From: Candidatus Enterococcus willemsii
Lineage (GTDB): Bacteria > Bacillota > Bacilli > Lactobacillales > Enterococcaceae
DNA length: 64,000 nt
Assembly (NCBI RefSeq): GCF_009933335.1
Contig: NZ_MAEL01000062.1
Span: 42,820-106,819, forward strand
Reading direction: 5' to 3'
A program made the translations under genes and the position numbers. The notes below the pieces were generated by a model, which worked only from the letters and a program-made list of their open reading frames with translations, was not told the DNA's origin and did not search any database. Position 1 is the first letter of the stretch; every line of letters starts with the position of its first letter. Below, piece by piece: positions 17,463 through 26,115 of the stretch.

Positions 17463-18668
17463 ATGACAGAATTAGAAAACAACCACGTAGAAAATACCAA
17501 TGAGATGGAAGCTGCTTTAAGTAGTTTTCAAGAAGTAAGTGTGGGTGATGTCGTCAAAGGTGAAGTTTTAGCTATTGAAGACAAACAAGCCATCGTTGGA
17601 ATTGAAGGTGCTGGTGTAGAAGGTGTGGTACCTGCTAAAGAATTATCTACATTGCCTGTAGACAATATCGATGAAGTAATCAAAGTTGGAGATGTTCTGG
17701 ATTTAGTAGTAATCTCCGCTATTGGAAAAGATAAAGAAAACGGTAGTTATTTACTTTCAAAACGCCGCTTAGACGCGAAAAAAGTCTGGGAAGATATTGA
17801 AAAAGATTTCCAAGAAGGAAAAATTATCGAAGCACCTGTTACAAACGTTGTCAAAGGTGGATTGGTTGTTGATGTTGGCGTGCGAGGTTTCGTTCCTGCA
17901 TCAATGGTAGAAGACCATTTTGTGGATGATTTTGAAGAATATAAAGGTAAAACATTAACCTTTAAAATTATCGAAATCGAGCCTTCAGAAAACCGTTTAA
18001 TTTTATCACATAAAGCGGTTGTGGAAGCTGAAAAACAAGAGAAAAAAGCTGAGTTACTTACTTCTATTTCAGAAGGTGACCAAGTGGAAGGTACTGTTGC
18101 TCGTTTAACTGATTTCGGTGCGTTTGTTGATTTAGGTGGTATTGATGGACTTGTCCATGTATCAGAAATTTCTCACGCACACGTAGCTAAACCAAGTGAC
18201 GTATTGAAAGTCGGCGATAAAGTAGAAGTTGCTGTTTTATCTGTTGACCCAACAACTGAACGTGTATCCTTATCAATTAAAGATACATTGCCTGGACCAT
18301 GGACAGACATTGAAGAAAAAGCTGCGAAAGATACTGTGTTAGAAGGTACCGTAAAACGTCTAACAAGCTTTGGTGCATTTGTTGAAGTCTTCCCTGGTGT
18401 CGAAGGGTTAGTTCATATTTCTCAAATTTCACACAAACACATTGCCACACCTCATGAAGTATTGAGTGAAGGACAACAAGTGAAAGTGAAAGTCTTAGAA
18501 GTAACACCAGAAGATCATCGTATTGCATTAAGTATCAAAGCATTGGAAGAAAAACCAGAAGTAGAAACAGAAGAAGTAGTTGAAGAAGAAAACTACGAAT
18601 TACCTGAAGAATCAACTGGTTTTACAATGGGCGATATTTTAGGTGATGCTTTAAAAGAAAAAGAATAA
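17463..18668 (+). CDS. rpsA: 30S ribosomal protein S1 (four S1 domains)
   Basis: RNA-binding ribosomal protein, 401 residues with four S1/OB repeats at about 26-95, 110-180, 196-265 and 282-352. The third and fourth carry the classic GxVxxxxxFGAFVxxxxxxGLVHxSxIS text. The tail is acidic. This is the short form typical of Firmicutes. ATG 17463 lies 9 bases after AGGAGG (17448-17453); an in-frame TTG at 17439 lies before that site. The 170-base leader holds no obvious structure that I can name. Confidence 0.95.
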   Translation: MTELENNHVENTNEMEAALSSFQEVSVGDVVKGEVLAIEDKQAIVGIEGAGVEGVVPAKELSTLPVDNIDEVIKVGDVLDLVVISAIGKDKENGSYLLSKRRLDAKKVWEDIEKDFQEGKIIEAPVTNVVKGGLVVDVGVRGFVPASMVEDHFVDDFEEYKGKTLTFKIIEIEPSENRLILSHKAVVEAEKQEKKAELLTSISEGDQVEGTVARLTDFGAFVDLGGIDGLVHVSEISHAHVAKPSDVLKVGDKVEVAVLSVDPTTERVSLSIKDTLPGPWTDIEEKAAKDTVLEGTVKRLTSFGAFVEVFPGVEGLVHISQISHKHIATPHEVLSEGQQVKVKVLEVTPEDHRIALSIKALEEKPEVETEEVVEEENYELPEESTGFTMGDILGDALKEKE

Positions 18669-18676
18669 GCAATAAA

Positions 18677-18722
18677 TTGCAACAGTCATTTCTTGAAAGA
18701 GGATGACAGTTGCAGTTTTTTT
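18677..18722 (+). terminator. Terminator after rpsA
   Basis: TTGCAACAGTCAT pairs with ATGACAGTTGCA with one internal mismatch, followed by TTTTTTT. Confidence 0.75.
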
Positions 18723-18879
18723 ATTTTTGCTTTAATTCTTTTTCAGAATACTTGCAACTTGTGAATGCATTGGGTAAACTAAGTAAGGTTAAGAAACAAA
18801 CGAATACGTAAGAATCATTCGAAAGATATATTCAAAAAATAAATCAATTCGTTATGTAAAAGAAAGATGGAGGTAAAAA

Positions 18880-20190
18880 ATGGCAAATCCAACGATAGCG
18901 ATTGTCGGACGTCCGAATGTCGGGAAGTCTACAATTTTTAACCGTATTGCTGGGGAACGCATTTCGATTGTGGAAGACACTCCGGGTGTCACACGAGATC
19001 GAATTTACGCAACTGGTGAATGGTTAGGTCGCGAATTTAGTATTATTGATACAGGTGGGATTGATTTGGGCGACGAACCATTTATGGATCAAATCAAGCA
19101 CCAAGCAGAAATTGCAATTGAAGAAGCAGATGTCATTGTCTTTGTATCAAGCGCCAAAGAGGGCATTACAGATGCGGATGAATTAGTTGCTCGTATTTTA
19201 TACAAGAGTAACAAACCAGTTATTTTAGCAATTAATAAAGTAGATAATCCAGAAATGCGTACAGATATTTATGAGTTTTATGGATTAGGGTTAGGCGAAC
19301 CGTATCCAATTTCAGGAAGTCATGGTTTAGGAATTGGGGACGTACTAGATGCAGCGGTCAAACATTTCAGTACAGAGCAAGAAGAGGAAGATGACTCTGT
19401 TATCAAATTTAGCTTAATCGGGCGTCCAAATGTTGGGAAATCTTCCTTGATTAATGCTATCTTAGGCGAAGATCGTGTGATTGTTTCTGATATTGAAGGA
19501 ACGACTCGTGATGCAATTGATACACATTTTGTTAGCGAAAGTGGTCAAGAGTTCACTATGATTGACACAGCAGGTATGCGTAAACGCGGGAAAGTCTATG
19601 AAACCACTGAAAAATATAGTGTGATGCGTGCGATGCGAGCAATTGAACGCTCAGATGTCGTCTTAATGGTCTTGAATGCGGATGAAGGTATTCGTGAACA
19701 AGACAAACGTATTGCGGGCTATGCCCATGAAGAAGGACGAGGAATTATTATCGTTGTCAATAAATGGGATCTAGTGGAAAAAGAAACCAATACGATGCGT
19801 GATTTTGAAGAAGAAATTCGCGATGAATTCCAGTATTTAGATTATGCACCAATCATTTTTGTTTCAGCTAAAACTAAGCAACGATTAAATAAATTACCAG
19901 AATTGATTGAAGAAGTGAGTATGAATCAAAATATGCGTATTCCTTCAGCCATTTTAAATGATGTGATCATGGACGCTGTCGCAATTAATCCAACACCAAC
20001 AGATAAAGGTAAACGATTGAAAATTTTCTATGGTACACAAGTTGCGGTAAAACCACCAACTTTTGTTATTTTTGTGAATGAAGAAGAACTAATGCATTTT
20101 TCATATGCCCGTTTCTTGGAGAACCAAATACGTAAGGCTTTCACTTTTGAAGGAACCCCAATTCGAATTATTCCACGTAGAAGAAAATAG
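18880..20190 (+). CDS. der: Ribosome-assembly GTPase Der (EngA)
   Basis: Tandem GTPase needed for 50S subunit maturation, 436 residues. There are two G domains: [12 protein letters not shown] with DTPGVTRD and NKVD near 7-165, and [12 protein letters not shown] with [14 protein letters not shown] and NKWD near 176-350. A C-terminal KH-like domain (about 355-436, ending RIIPRRRK) follows. GGAGG is placed 6 bases before the ATG. A gap of about 210 bases separates it from rpsA, with no clear gene in it. Confidence 0.97.
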   Translation: MANPTIAIVGRPNVGKSTIFNRIAGERISIVEDTPGVTRDRIYATGEWLGREFSIIDTGGIDLGDEPFMDQIKHQAEIAIEEADVIVFVSSAKEGITDADELVARILYKSNKPVILAINKVDNPEMRTDIYEFYGLGLGEPYPISGSHGLGIGDVLDAAVKHFSTEQEEEDDSVIKFSLIGRPNVGKSSLINAILGEDRVIVSDIEGTTRDAIDTHFVSESGQEFTMIDTAGMRKRGKVYETTEKYSVMRAMRAIERSDVVLMVLNADEGIREQDKRIAGYAHEEGRGIIIVVNKWDLVEKETNTMRDFEEEIRDEFQYLDYAPIIFVSAKTKQRLNKLPELIEEVSMNQNMRIPSAILNDVIMDAVAINPTPTDKGKRLKIFYGTQVAVKPPTFVIFVNEEELMHFSYARFLENQIRKAFTFEGTPIRIIPRRRK

Positions 20191-20215
20191 CGAATTCTAA
20201 CATAATTTTTGTTAT

Positions 20216-20243
20216 TTGACAAAGAAAATTATCTTTTTATAAC
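20216..20243 (+). promoter_or_regulatory. Promoter for hup
   Basis: TTGACA 20216-20221 and TATAAC 20238-20243 are separated by 16 bases. This predicts a long leader of about 180 bases before the HU gene. Confidence 0.55.
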
Positions 20244-20312
20244 TAATTAATGAAAATTATAAAAAAAAGATGTCAGATGCATTAAAATCCTTGATAATAT
20301 AAGGTTCTTGTG

Positions 20313-20351
20313 ATAACGTTATATCAGAATATTGATGGTGATAATCAATAT
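20313..20351 (+). promoter_or_regulatory. Palindromes in the hup leader
   Basis: A perfect 10-base palindrome ATAACGTTAT (20313-20322) is followed by a perfect 8-bp hairpin pairing 20329-20336 with 20344-20351. They could be operators or leader structure; nothing identifies a binding protein. Confidence 0.4.
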
Positions 20352-20430
20352 TTGTCATATAACTTAAATGAAGAAAGTTCATATGATTGATGTGAGACAT
20401 CATAACAATTTTCAGGAGGTGAAACCATCC

Positions 20431-20706
20431 ATGGCAAACAAAGCAGAATTAATCGAAAAAGTAGCAGCAGCGACTGATTTAACTAAAAAAGACGCAACTG
20501 CAGCAGTTGACGCTGTATTTTCAACTATTCAAGAAGCTTTAGCTAACGGTGAAAAAGTTCAATTGATCGGTTTTGGTAACTTCGAAGTACGCTCTCGCGC
20601 AGAACGTAAAGGTCGTAACCCACAAACTGGTGAAGAAATCAAAATCCCTGCAAGCAAAGTTCCTGCATTCAAACCAGGTAAAGCATTGAAAGACGCTGTT
20701 AAATAA
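20431..20706 (+). CDS. hup: DNA-binding protein HU
   Basis: Small basic histone-like protein that bends and compacts DNA, 91 residues. It has the canonical start [12 protein letters not shown], the hairpin-arm signature [21 protein letters not shown], and the end [15 protein letters not shown] 20431 lies 9 bases after AGGAGGTGA (20414-20421). An earlier in-frame ATG at 20368 would add 21 unlike residues and ignores this site. It is followed by its own terminator, then the CRISPR-Cas locus. Confidence 0.96.
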   Translation: MANKAELIEKVAAATDLTKKDATAAVDAVFSTIQEALANGEKVQLIGFGNFEVRSRAERKGRNPQTGEEIKIPASKVPAFKPGKALKDAVK

Positions 20707-20725
20707 TAACGGCTTTTAGATTTGA

Positions 20726-20750
20726 AGCCCTCGAGAAATCGAGGGTTTTT
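20726..20750 (+). terminator. Terminator after hup
   Basis: CCCTCGA-GAAA-TCGAGGG (20728-20745) is followed by TTTTT. It isolates the guide-like RNA and the cas operon from hup transcription. Confidence 0.9.
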
Positions 20751-20777
20751 GTATCTTTTAATATTGGAAGATGCAAA

Positions 20778-20804
20778 GTCACACTTTTGTGTGCGGATTG
20801 AAAT
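20778..20804 (+). repeat. Solitary degenerate CRISPR repeat (pseudo-repeat)
   Basis: 27 bases that look like a shortened array repeat. It starts GTC, keeps a perfect hairpin CACAC-TTTT-GTGTG, and ends in GGATTGAAAT, identical to the last 10 bases of the repeats at 29134 onward. The handle and hairpin needed for Cas5c processing are thus kept while the stem sequence differs. It stands alone, 8.3 kb from the array and directly upstream of the cas operon. Confidence 0.8.
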
Positions 20805-20837
20805 TATATTGTGTTGTTAGAGTAAATAAAGAGAAAT

Positions 20838-20885
20838 GACCTTCGAAATTTGGATGTTTAATCTGAATTTTGAAGGTCTTTTTTT
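20838..20885 (+). terminator. Terminator of the guide-like RNA
   Basis: A 13-bp stem (20838-20850 with 20866-20878, one G-U) is followed by TTTTTTT at 20879-20885. It starts exactly one spacer length after the pseudo-repeat. Confidence 0.88.
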
Positions 20886-20912
20886 ATGTTCCAATAATTT
20901 TATATTTTTTTA

Positions 20913-20941
20913 TTGACAAAGCGTTTGAATTCGTTTACATT
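20913..20941 (+). promoter_or_regulatory. cas operon promoter
   Basis: TTGACA 20913-20918 and TACATT 20936-20941 are separated by 17 bases, giving a start near 20948. It is the only good promoter between the upstream terminator and cas3. Confidence 0.6.
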
Positions 20942-20976
20942 TATATCAAGAATTTTTTTAAAAACACAATATAGAA
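20940..20976 (-). promoter_or_regulatory. Predicted guide-RNA target (PAM + protospacer) at the cas promoter
   Basis: Read on the minus strand: TTC (20976-20974), then TATATTGTGTT (20973-20963) identical to the pseudo-spacer seed, one mismatch, and three further matches to 20959. The full-length target spans the predicted start site and the end of the -10. A bound Cascade complex here would block cas transcription. Confidence 0.62.
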
Positions 20977-20991
20977 AATAGGTTATAAAAT

Positions 20992-23454
20992 ATGTATGCT
21001 CATTATAATCAAGATACAAAACAATCTCAATTATTGCTAGTGCATTTGTTCAATGTAGCAGATAAATCTTCTGAAGCAGGAAAAGAAATTAATCAGGGGT
21101 ACATTCTTTTCCTCATTGGTTTATACCACGATTTAGGTAAGAGTGATCGCCTTTTTCAAAGAAAAATTTTAAAAGATCCTTCTTTGAAAGTGAACCATAC
21201 TTCTGCTGGGGCAATCTATCTTTATTTAAAAATTGCTCATTTACTTAAAAATAGAATTAAAGGAGCCAATAGAAAATACTGTAATTCATTTTGTGAAATC
21301 ATCGCGTATGTGATTTCAGCGCATCATGGTGTATATGACATTCCAATAATCCGACAAACAGACGATGAAGAATATGTCCCTAAAAATTTTGGCTATAATA
21401 AGCTATGTGAGCGTCTTTTTTACAATGAAGACAAAAAATATAACTATGAAGAAGACGTTTTACCATTTGCACAACAACTCGAAAAAGAGCTGTATGAAAA
21501 ATATCATCTTTCTTTTGAACAACTTGTTTTGAAAGCGTTTAACGAATATGTTGGGCTCTGGGAGAAATTAGATAGTAAGGATGATTCTGAGGATGCTTAT
21601 TATCGAACGCTAATTGTGCGGTTGTATCTATCGCTATTAAAAAATGCTGATATTCTAGATACTGTTAATGCATATGAAATAATTGTTAATCCAATGCTTA
21701 CAGCAAGATATGAAGAGTTGGCAGAAAGTTATAAAGCATCTATCGAAGAAGTTTATAAAAACTTTCAAAATCCGACTAAACCTATTAATGTAGTACGTAC
21801 AAAAATAGCAGATTTCGTGAAAACAAGAGGAATGAATGATTCCAATGGTATCTATCGTTTGGATTTACCAACAGGTGCAGGGAAGACAAATTTGAGCATG
21901 CGCTATGGCTTTCATCAAATGGTGCATCAAAAAAAGAAACGATTTATTTATATTACTGCTTACTTATCAGTACTTGAGCAAAATGCACATGAGATTAAAG
22001 CTACGGTAGGAAATCAGAGTGAAGCAGAAGGAGTTCTAGAGCATCATTCCAATGTTGTGGAGTCAGAAGAAGATTTGAAAAATGAAAATGATATAGGTGA
22101 TGAGAAAAAAGAAGCAATGAAAGAGTATTTAGTAGATTCATGGGATAGCCCAATAGTTTTAAGCACAATGGTTCAAATGTTTCAAACGTTCTTTAAAACT
22201 AAAGCGAGCAATATCCGACGTTTCTCTAATTTGATTAACAGTACAATCATATTGGATGAGGTACAATCTTTGCCCATCGACGTAATGACGCTGTTTAATT
22301 TAACACTCAACTTTTTGAATAAAGTAATGAAGGTGAATGTTGTTTTATGCACAGCAACACAACCTGTTTATAACTCAGACAATATTCCTCATAAAATTCA
22401 ATATGGAGGTATTAATGGAGAGGAGACAGATATTGTTCAATTAACAGCTGAAGAACGACAAATTTTTAAACGTACAACAGTTTATAAATTTGATGAAGAT
22501 AATTCAATAATTTCACTTGAAGAAATTGCTCAGGAAGTTACTAATTATTCAGAAGAATCAATTTTAATTATTTTGAATACGAAATCTGCAGTCAAAAATT
22601 TATATAAGTTGTTAAAGGAAAAGGACCAACGATTATGTTACCATCTCTCAACTAATATGTGCGCGCAGCATCGATTAGATATTATCAAAACGATTAAAGA
22701 GAAGCTCGCTGATGAACCAGTGATATGTATTAGCACTCAACTAATTGAAGCGGGTGTAGACTTGGATTTTAATCGAGTGATTCGTTCATACGCTGGAATT
22801 GATTCCATTGTACAAGCCAATGGTCGTTGTAACCGTGAAGGGAATTTAGAATCAGGGACTGTTCAATTAGTTAATGTACATCCAGAACAAGAAAATTTAA
22901 CAAGGCTTAAATCAATCAGAAAGAAAAAGAAAATTACGGAACAAATTATTAAGAAACTAGACTCACCAATTGATATTATGACATTAAATAATGAATTTTT
23001 TGAAAGGTATTATACAAATAGTAAACCTGCAGAGTTTAATTATCCGAAACAAGCAGACGAACCAACAGTTTATGAACTACTTTCATTAAATAAGGATGCT
23101 CCAGTGGATCAACGTTTTTGCTTAAGACAATCTTTTAAAAGTGCTGGAACATTAATGAATCTTATTCAAAGTGATACGAATAGCGTGATTGTATATTATA
23201 GTGAAAATAAAGGCAAAGTGGAAGAGCTAATTGAAGTAGTGAGTCGATTTGAAAAAAGTTATCAAATAAAAGATTTGAATACCATTCAAAAGCTCTCTAA
23301 AGAACTTCAACCATACACAATTAATATGCAAAAAAATGATAGCTTGGATAAAAGTATCGATAAACGGCTAGATGGTCGTATCCAGATATTACAAGAAACT
23401 TTGTACACTGAAGATATGGGGGCACATGAATCAATCGAAGGGTTCATTTATTAA
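20992..23454 (+). CDS. cas3: CRISPR-associated nuclease/helicase Cas3 (type I-C)
   Basis: Degrades DNA marked by the type I-C Cascade, 820 residues. An N-terminal HD nuclease domain (His18; YHDLGKSD at about 45-52; further SAHH near 115) precedes the superfamily 2 helicase with Walker A LPTGAGKT (about 292), a DEVQ box (about 422) in place of DEAD/H, and motif VI region IVQANGRCNREG. The ATG has only a weak upstream site (ATAGGT). It is the first gene of an eight-protein operon; the 5' untranslated region contains the predicted guide-RNA target. Confidence 0.95.
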   Translation: MYAHYNQDTKQSQLLLVHLFNVADKSSEAGKEINQGYILFLIGLYHDLGKSDRLFQRKILKDPSLKVNHTSAGAIYLYLKIAHLLKNRIKGANRKYCNSFCEIIAYVISAHHGVYDIPIIRQTDDEEYVPKNFGYNKLCERLFYNEDKKYNYEEDVLPFAQQLEKELYEKYHLSFEQLVLKAFNEYVGLWEKLDSKDDSEDAYYRTLIVRLYLSLLKNADILDTVNAYEIIVNPMLTARYEELAESYKASIEEVYKNFQNPTKPINVVRTKIADFVKTRGMNDSNGIYRLDLPTGAGKTNLSMRYGFHQMVHQKKKRFIYITAYLSVLEQNAHEIKATVGNQSEAEGVLEHHSNVVESEEDLKNENDIGDEKKEAMKEYLVDSWDSPIVLSTMVQMFQTFFKTKASNIRRFSNLINSTIILDEVQSLPIDVMTLFNLTLNFLNKVMKVNVVLCTATQPVYNSDNIPHKIQYGGINGEETDIVQLTAEERQIFKRTTVYKFDEDNSIISLEEIAQEVTNYSEESILIILNTKSAVKNLYKLLKEKDQRLCYHLSTNMCAQHRLDIIKTIKEKLADEPVICISTQLIEAGVDLDFNRVIRSYAGIDSIVQANGRCNREGNLESGTVQLVNVHPEQENLTRLKSIRKKKKITEQIIKKLDSPIDIMTLNNEFFERYYTNSKPAEFNYPKQADEPTVYELLSLNKDAPVDQRFCLRQSFKSAGTLMNLIQSDTNSVIVYYSENKGKVEELIEVVSRFEKSYQIKDLNTIQKLSKELQPYTINMQKNDSLDKSIDKRLDGRIQILQETLYTEDMGAHESIEGFIY

Positions 23455-23480
23455 ATGAAAAAATAGAGAGGATGAGAGAA

Positions 23481-24203
23481 TTGGCTAAACAAAGAGAGTT
23501 TTTTGTAAGGATAAAAGGTGACTACGGATTGATTAGCAATCCGTCATCTAAAGGTGGTGGGGAAAAATATTCTTATTCCACTCCTACTAAACAATGTTTA
23601 ACGGGAATTGTAGATGCACTTTATTTTAAACCGACATTCAAAAATATTGTTACTGAAGTAAAAGTAATCAATCCAATACAGACAGAAGTTATCGGAACAA
23701 GAGCATTGTTAGGAAACATGAAAGCTGATTTAAATTATGTATCTTATTTAGTTGATGTTGAATATCTTATTCGATTTCATATGGAATGGGATGAGAATAG
23801 ACCGGATTTAGTCTATGATCGTAATGCTAAAAAACATGAAGCAATTATGGAAAGGTCGATTAAAAAAGGTGGACGAAGGGATGTGTTTATTGGGACAAGA
23901 GAGTGTGTAGCAACTGCAGAATATATTACCAAAGAAGAATATATTCAAGCAAAAAGTTGTTATGACGGACAGGTTATTTCTTTGGGGATTATGTTTCAAG
24001 AATTTGAGTATCCGACGGATTCAAATGAACCATTGAAAAGTTATTTTAAAGATACAGTTATGAAAGGCGGTATTATTACATTTGGTCCACGTGAAAAGTG
24101 TGAAATTGTTAATGAGCTTTCCAACTATAAATTTAAACGACCTGAGGAAATAAAACCTGTAGACGACGAATTGAAGGAATATCAACAAATGGAAATGAGG
24201 TGA
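23481..24203 (+). CDS. cas5c: Cas5c (Cas5d), crRNA-processing Cascade subunit
   Basis: In type I-C systems Cas5 replaces Cas6: it cuts pre-crRNA within the repeat and holds the 5' handle. The protein is 240 residues, with the RAMP N-terminal text REFFVRIKGDYGLISNPSSK, the GTRALLGNM-like central part, and a Lys-Lys-His cluster (AKKHEA) in the region where the family keeps catalytic residues. TTG 23481 fits best (AGAGAGG ends 9 bases upstream); ATG 23472 abuts the site. It follows cas3 by 26 bases. Confidence 0.92.
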   Translation: MAKQREFFVRIKGDYGLISNPSSKGGGEKYSYSTPTKQCLTGIVDALYFKPTFKNIVTEVKVINPIQTEVIGTRALLGNMKADLNYVSYLVDVEYLIRFHMEWDENRPDLVYDRNAKKHEAIMERSIKKGGRRDVFIGTRECVATAEYITKEEYIQAKSCYDGQVISLGIMFQEFEYPTDSNEPLKSYFKDTVMKGGIITFGPREKCEIVNELSNYKFKRPEEIKPVDDELKEYQQMEMR

Positions 24204-24207
24204 TTAC

Positions 24208-26112
24208 ATGGATTTTCTAACGGCATTATATAATTCATATAATGATTCGTTGAAAAACGACAAGGTCGATAAACACGATGATGATAATACAATTTTATTA
24301 CCGATTTATCATACCAGTATGAAGTCTAGAGGAAATGATATTATTCAAGTGACATTGACAAAAAACAGTCAAATATTGGACGTTGAATATTTATCGGCTG
24401 ATGAGGTAATTGTTTTTCCTGTTACAAATGATTCTGTTGCACGTTCAGGGAAAAACCCTCCTAGTCATCCTTTAGTAGATAAAATAAGTTATATGTTACC
24501 TGAAAATAAAGAAATGAATGACCTATATCGAACAGAATTTAATAATTGGTATCATGCAGTAGGTAACAGTGAGGTTAAAAGTTATCTTGAAATAATTAAA
24601 AATTTTATATACCAAGAAAATTTTGTGGATGACTTATTGAACAGCATGTATAAAAATAAAATGATTGAGTACACGAGAAAAGGTTTGGAAGTACAGTATG
24701 TCGAGAAGGAAGGAGACAAAGTCAAAAAAATTGATTTATCCAAAATTTTTCTGACATTTGCAATCGCAGACTTTACAGGTTATAAGACTGTTAGTGTTAC
24801 TGAATATGTTGCATTGCATAACGATTATATAAAATATGTTGAATCACAAGCAACGAACACAGTATTGTGTAACATTGGTAAGGAAGAGCAACAACTAACG
24901 ACTAAACATAGAGGATTAATGGGAAATGCAAAACTTATCTCTGTGAGTAATCATATTGAAACTTACAAAGGCAGATTTCAAACAGGATCAGATATTATCC
25001 AAATTGGTTATCGAACATCAGAAAAAATACATTTGATGTTGAAATATTTATTGGAAAATAAGAATAGCCGAAGGTGGTTAGGTGGTCAGCAATATCTAAT
25101 TAATTGGTTTAGTAAAGATATTGCTAATACAGAAGAAGTTGATATTACATTACCTATATTTTTCGATTTTGGAGATAATCAAAGTGAATGGGCGATTCCA
25201 AGCGTTTCTCAAGCAAATAAAAAAGTAGGTGACTCTTTTATCAGTGGTAGAAAACTATATGATAAAGACTCTGATTATTATGTTGCTATTATAGATAAGG
25301 CTAGTAATGGTCGAATCTCTTTAAAGTATTTTAAAGAATTAAAAGTTTCTCAATTACAAACCAATTTAGAAAAATGGCATAACAAGTATTCTTGGAATGT
25401 GTATTATAAAAATTTAGGGAAGACGTCACCAATTACACCGTCAATTTCTCAAATTGTTTTAGCTGCATATGGTGTAGAACGAAATGGGAAATTGGAACTG
25501 GATAATGATAACTTTAAAAAAGATCAATTTCAAAACTTAGTTATTCGATTATTAGATGGGCAGTCAGTACCTGCCAATATTTTAACAGCACTTGCTATGA
25601 ATATTCGCAAGCGATTAAATTATCCTAAAACGTGGAATCAAATTCAATTTACAACACTAGCACTGTTTAGTCATTATAGAGAGGAGATACCATTCATGTT
25701 AGACAGACAGTACCAAGATCGGTCATATTTATTTGGACGACTGTTAGCTGTATTAGACCAATTAGAAGCATTAACATACATGACGACACCTGAAAAAGAG
25801 AACAAACAAAAGGAAAACAAACGTGTGACGAACGCTCAGAAATTTTGGACTTCATATACTAGTCATCCAGCTTCGACAATGGCAACATTGATTCAAAAAA
25901 CTAAAGTCTATGAAAAGAGTTTAGTAAATTCAAAACCAGGAATGTTTTATAAACTAGAAAATGAAAAAATAGAGATTATTAATGCTTTATCAGTATATCT
26001 AACAAAAGAAAATGAAGCTAATAAGCCGTTAGATTATCGATTTATTTTTGGTTATTATGCAGAAATACAATTTATTTTTACAAAATCTGAAAAAAATGAA
26101 AGTGAGGAATAA
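24208..26112 (+). CDS. cas8c: Cas8c (Csd1), large Cascade subunit
   Basis: Type I-C large subunit, 634 residues, which reads the PAM (TTC in known systems) and bridges the complex. It has family text such as KSRGNDIIQVTL near the start, WLGGQQYLINWF in the middle, and the C-terminal YLFGRLLAVLDQLEAL. The last 138 codons are also predicted to be translated separately as Cas11c. It starts 4 bases after cas5c. Length and position match the subtype. Confidence 0.93.
   Translation: MDFLTALYNSYNDSLKNDKVDKHDDDNTILLPIYHTSMKSRGNDIIQVTLTKNSQILDVEYLSADEVIVFPVTNDSVARSGKNPPSHPLVDKISYMLPENKEMNDLYRTEFNNWYHAVGNSEVKSYLEIIKNFIYQENFVDDLLNSMYKNKMIEYTRKGLEVQYVEKEGDKVKKIDLSKIFLTFAIADFTGYKTVSVTEYVALHNDYIKYVESQATNTVLCNIGKEEQQLTTKHRGLMGNAKLISVSNHIETYKGRFQTGSDIIQIGYRTSEKIHLMLKYLLENKNSRRWLGGQQYLINWFSKDIANTEEVDITLPIFFDFGDNQSEWAIPSVSQANKKVGDSFISGRKLYDKDSDYYVAIIDKASNGRISLKYFKELKVSQLQTNLEKWHNKYSWNVYYKNLGKTSPITPSISQIVLAAYGVERNGKLELDNDNFKKDQFQNLVIRLLDGQSVPANILTALAMNIRKRLNYPKTWNQIQFTTLALFSHYREEIPFMLDRQYQDRSYLFGRLLAVLDQLEALTYMTTPEKENKQKENKRVTNAQKFWTSYTSHPASTMATLIQKTKVYEKSLVNSKPGMFYKLENEKIEIINALSVYLTKENEANKPLDYRFIFGYYAEIQFIFTKSEKNESEE
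25696..26112 (+). CDS. cas11c: Cas11c small subunit from an internal cas8c start
   Basis: In-frame internal ATG at codon 497 of cas8c, preceded by AGAGAGGAG (25678-25686) with 9 bases spacing. It would give a 138-residue protein beginning MLDRQYQDRSYLFGRL. Type I-C Cascade is known to need a Cas11 made from such an internal start, and the position and size fit. There is no separate cas11 gene here. The ribosome binding site is stronger than that of several true genes in the operon. Confidence 0.8.
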   Translation: MLDRQYQDRSYLFGRLLAVLDQLEALTYMTTPEKENKQKENKRVTNAQKFWTSYTSHPASTMATLIQKTKVYEKSLVNSKPGMFYKLENEKIEIINALSVYLTKENEANKPLDYRFIFGYYAEIQFIFTKSEKNESEE

Positions 26113-26115
26113 AAG

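Larger units (their letters stand above)
20778..20886 (+). ncRNA. Predicted crRNA-resembling guide RNA repressing the cas operon
   Basis: A free-standing small transcription unit lies between the hup terminator and the cas promoter: pseudo-repeat 20778-20804, pseudo-spacer 20805-20837 (33 bases, like the array spacers) and intrinsic terminator 20838-20885. The pseudo-spacer begins TATATTGTGTT, identical to minus-strand 20973-20963 just after a TTC PAM at 20976-20974. One mismatch follows, then three more matches; the remainder pairs only partly. Partial pairing would favour binding without destruction, i.e. repression. The 5' end and promoter are uncertain (a TAATAT at 20759-20764 is a weak -10). 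Function is inferred. Confidence 0.65.

Noticed and set aside
20751..20990. Toxin-antitoxin pair of the CreTA kind guarding cas genes
   Set aside because: No small toxin-like reading frame or second promoter is visible beside the pseudo-repeat; the target match lies at the cas promoter, which points to cas autoregulation.
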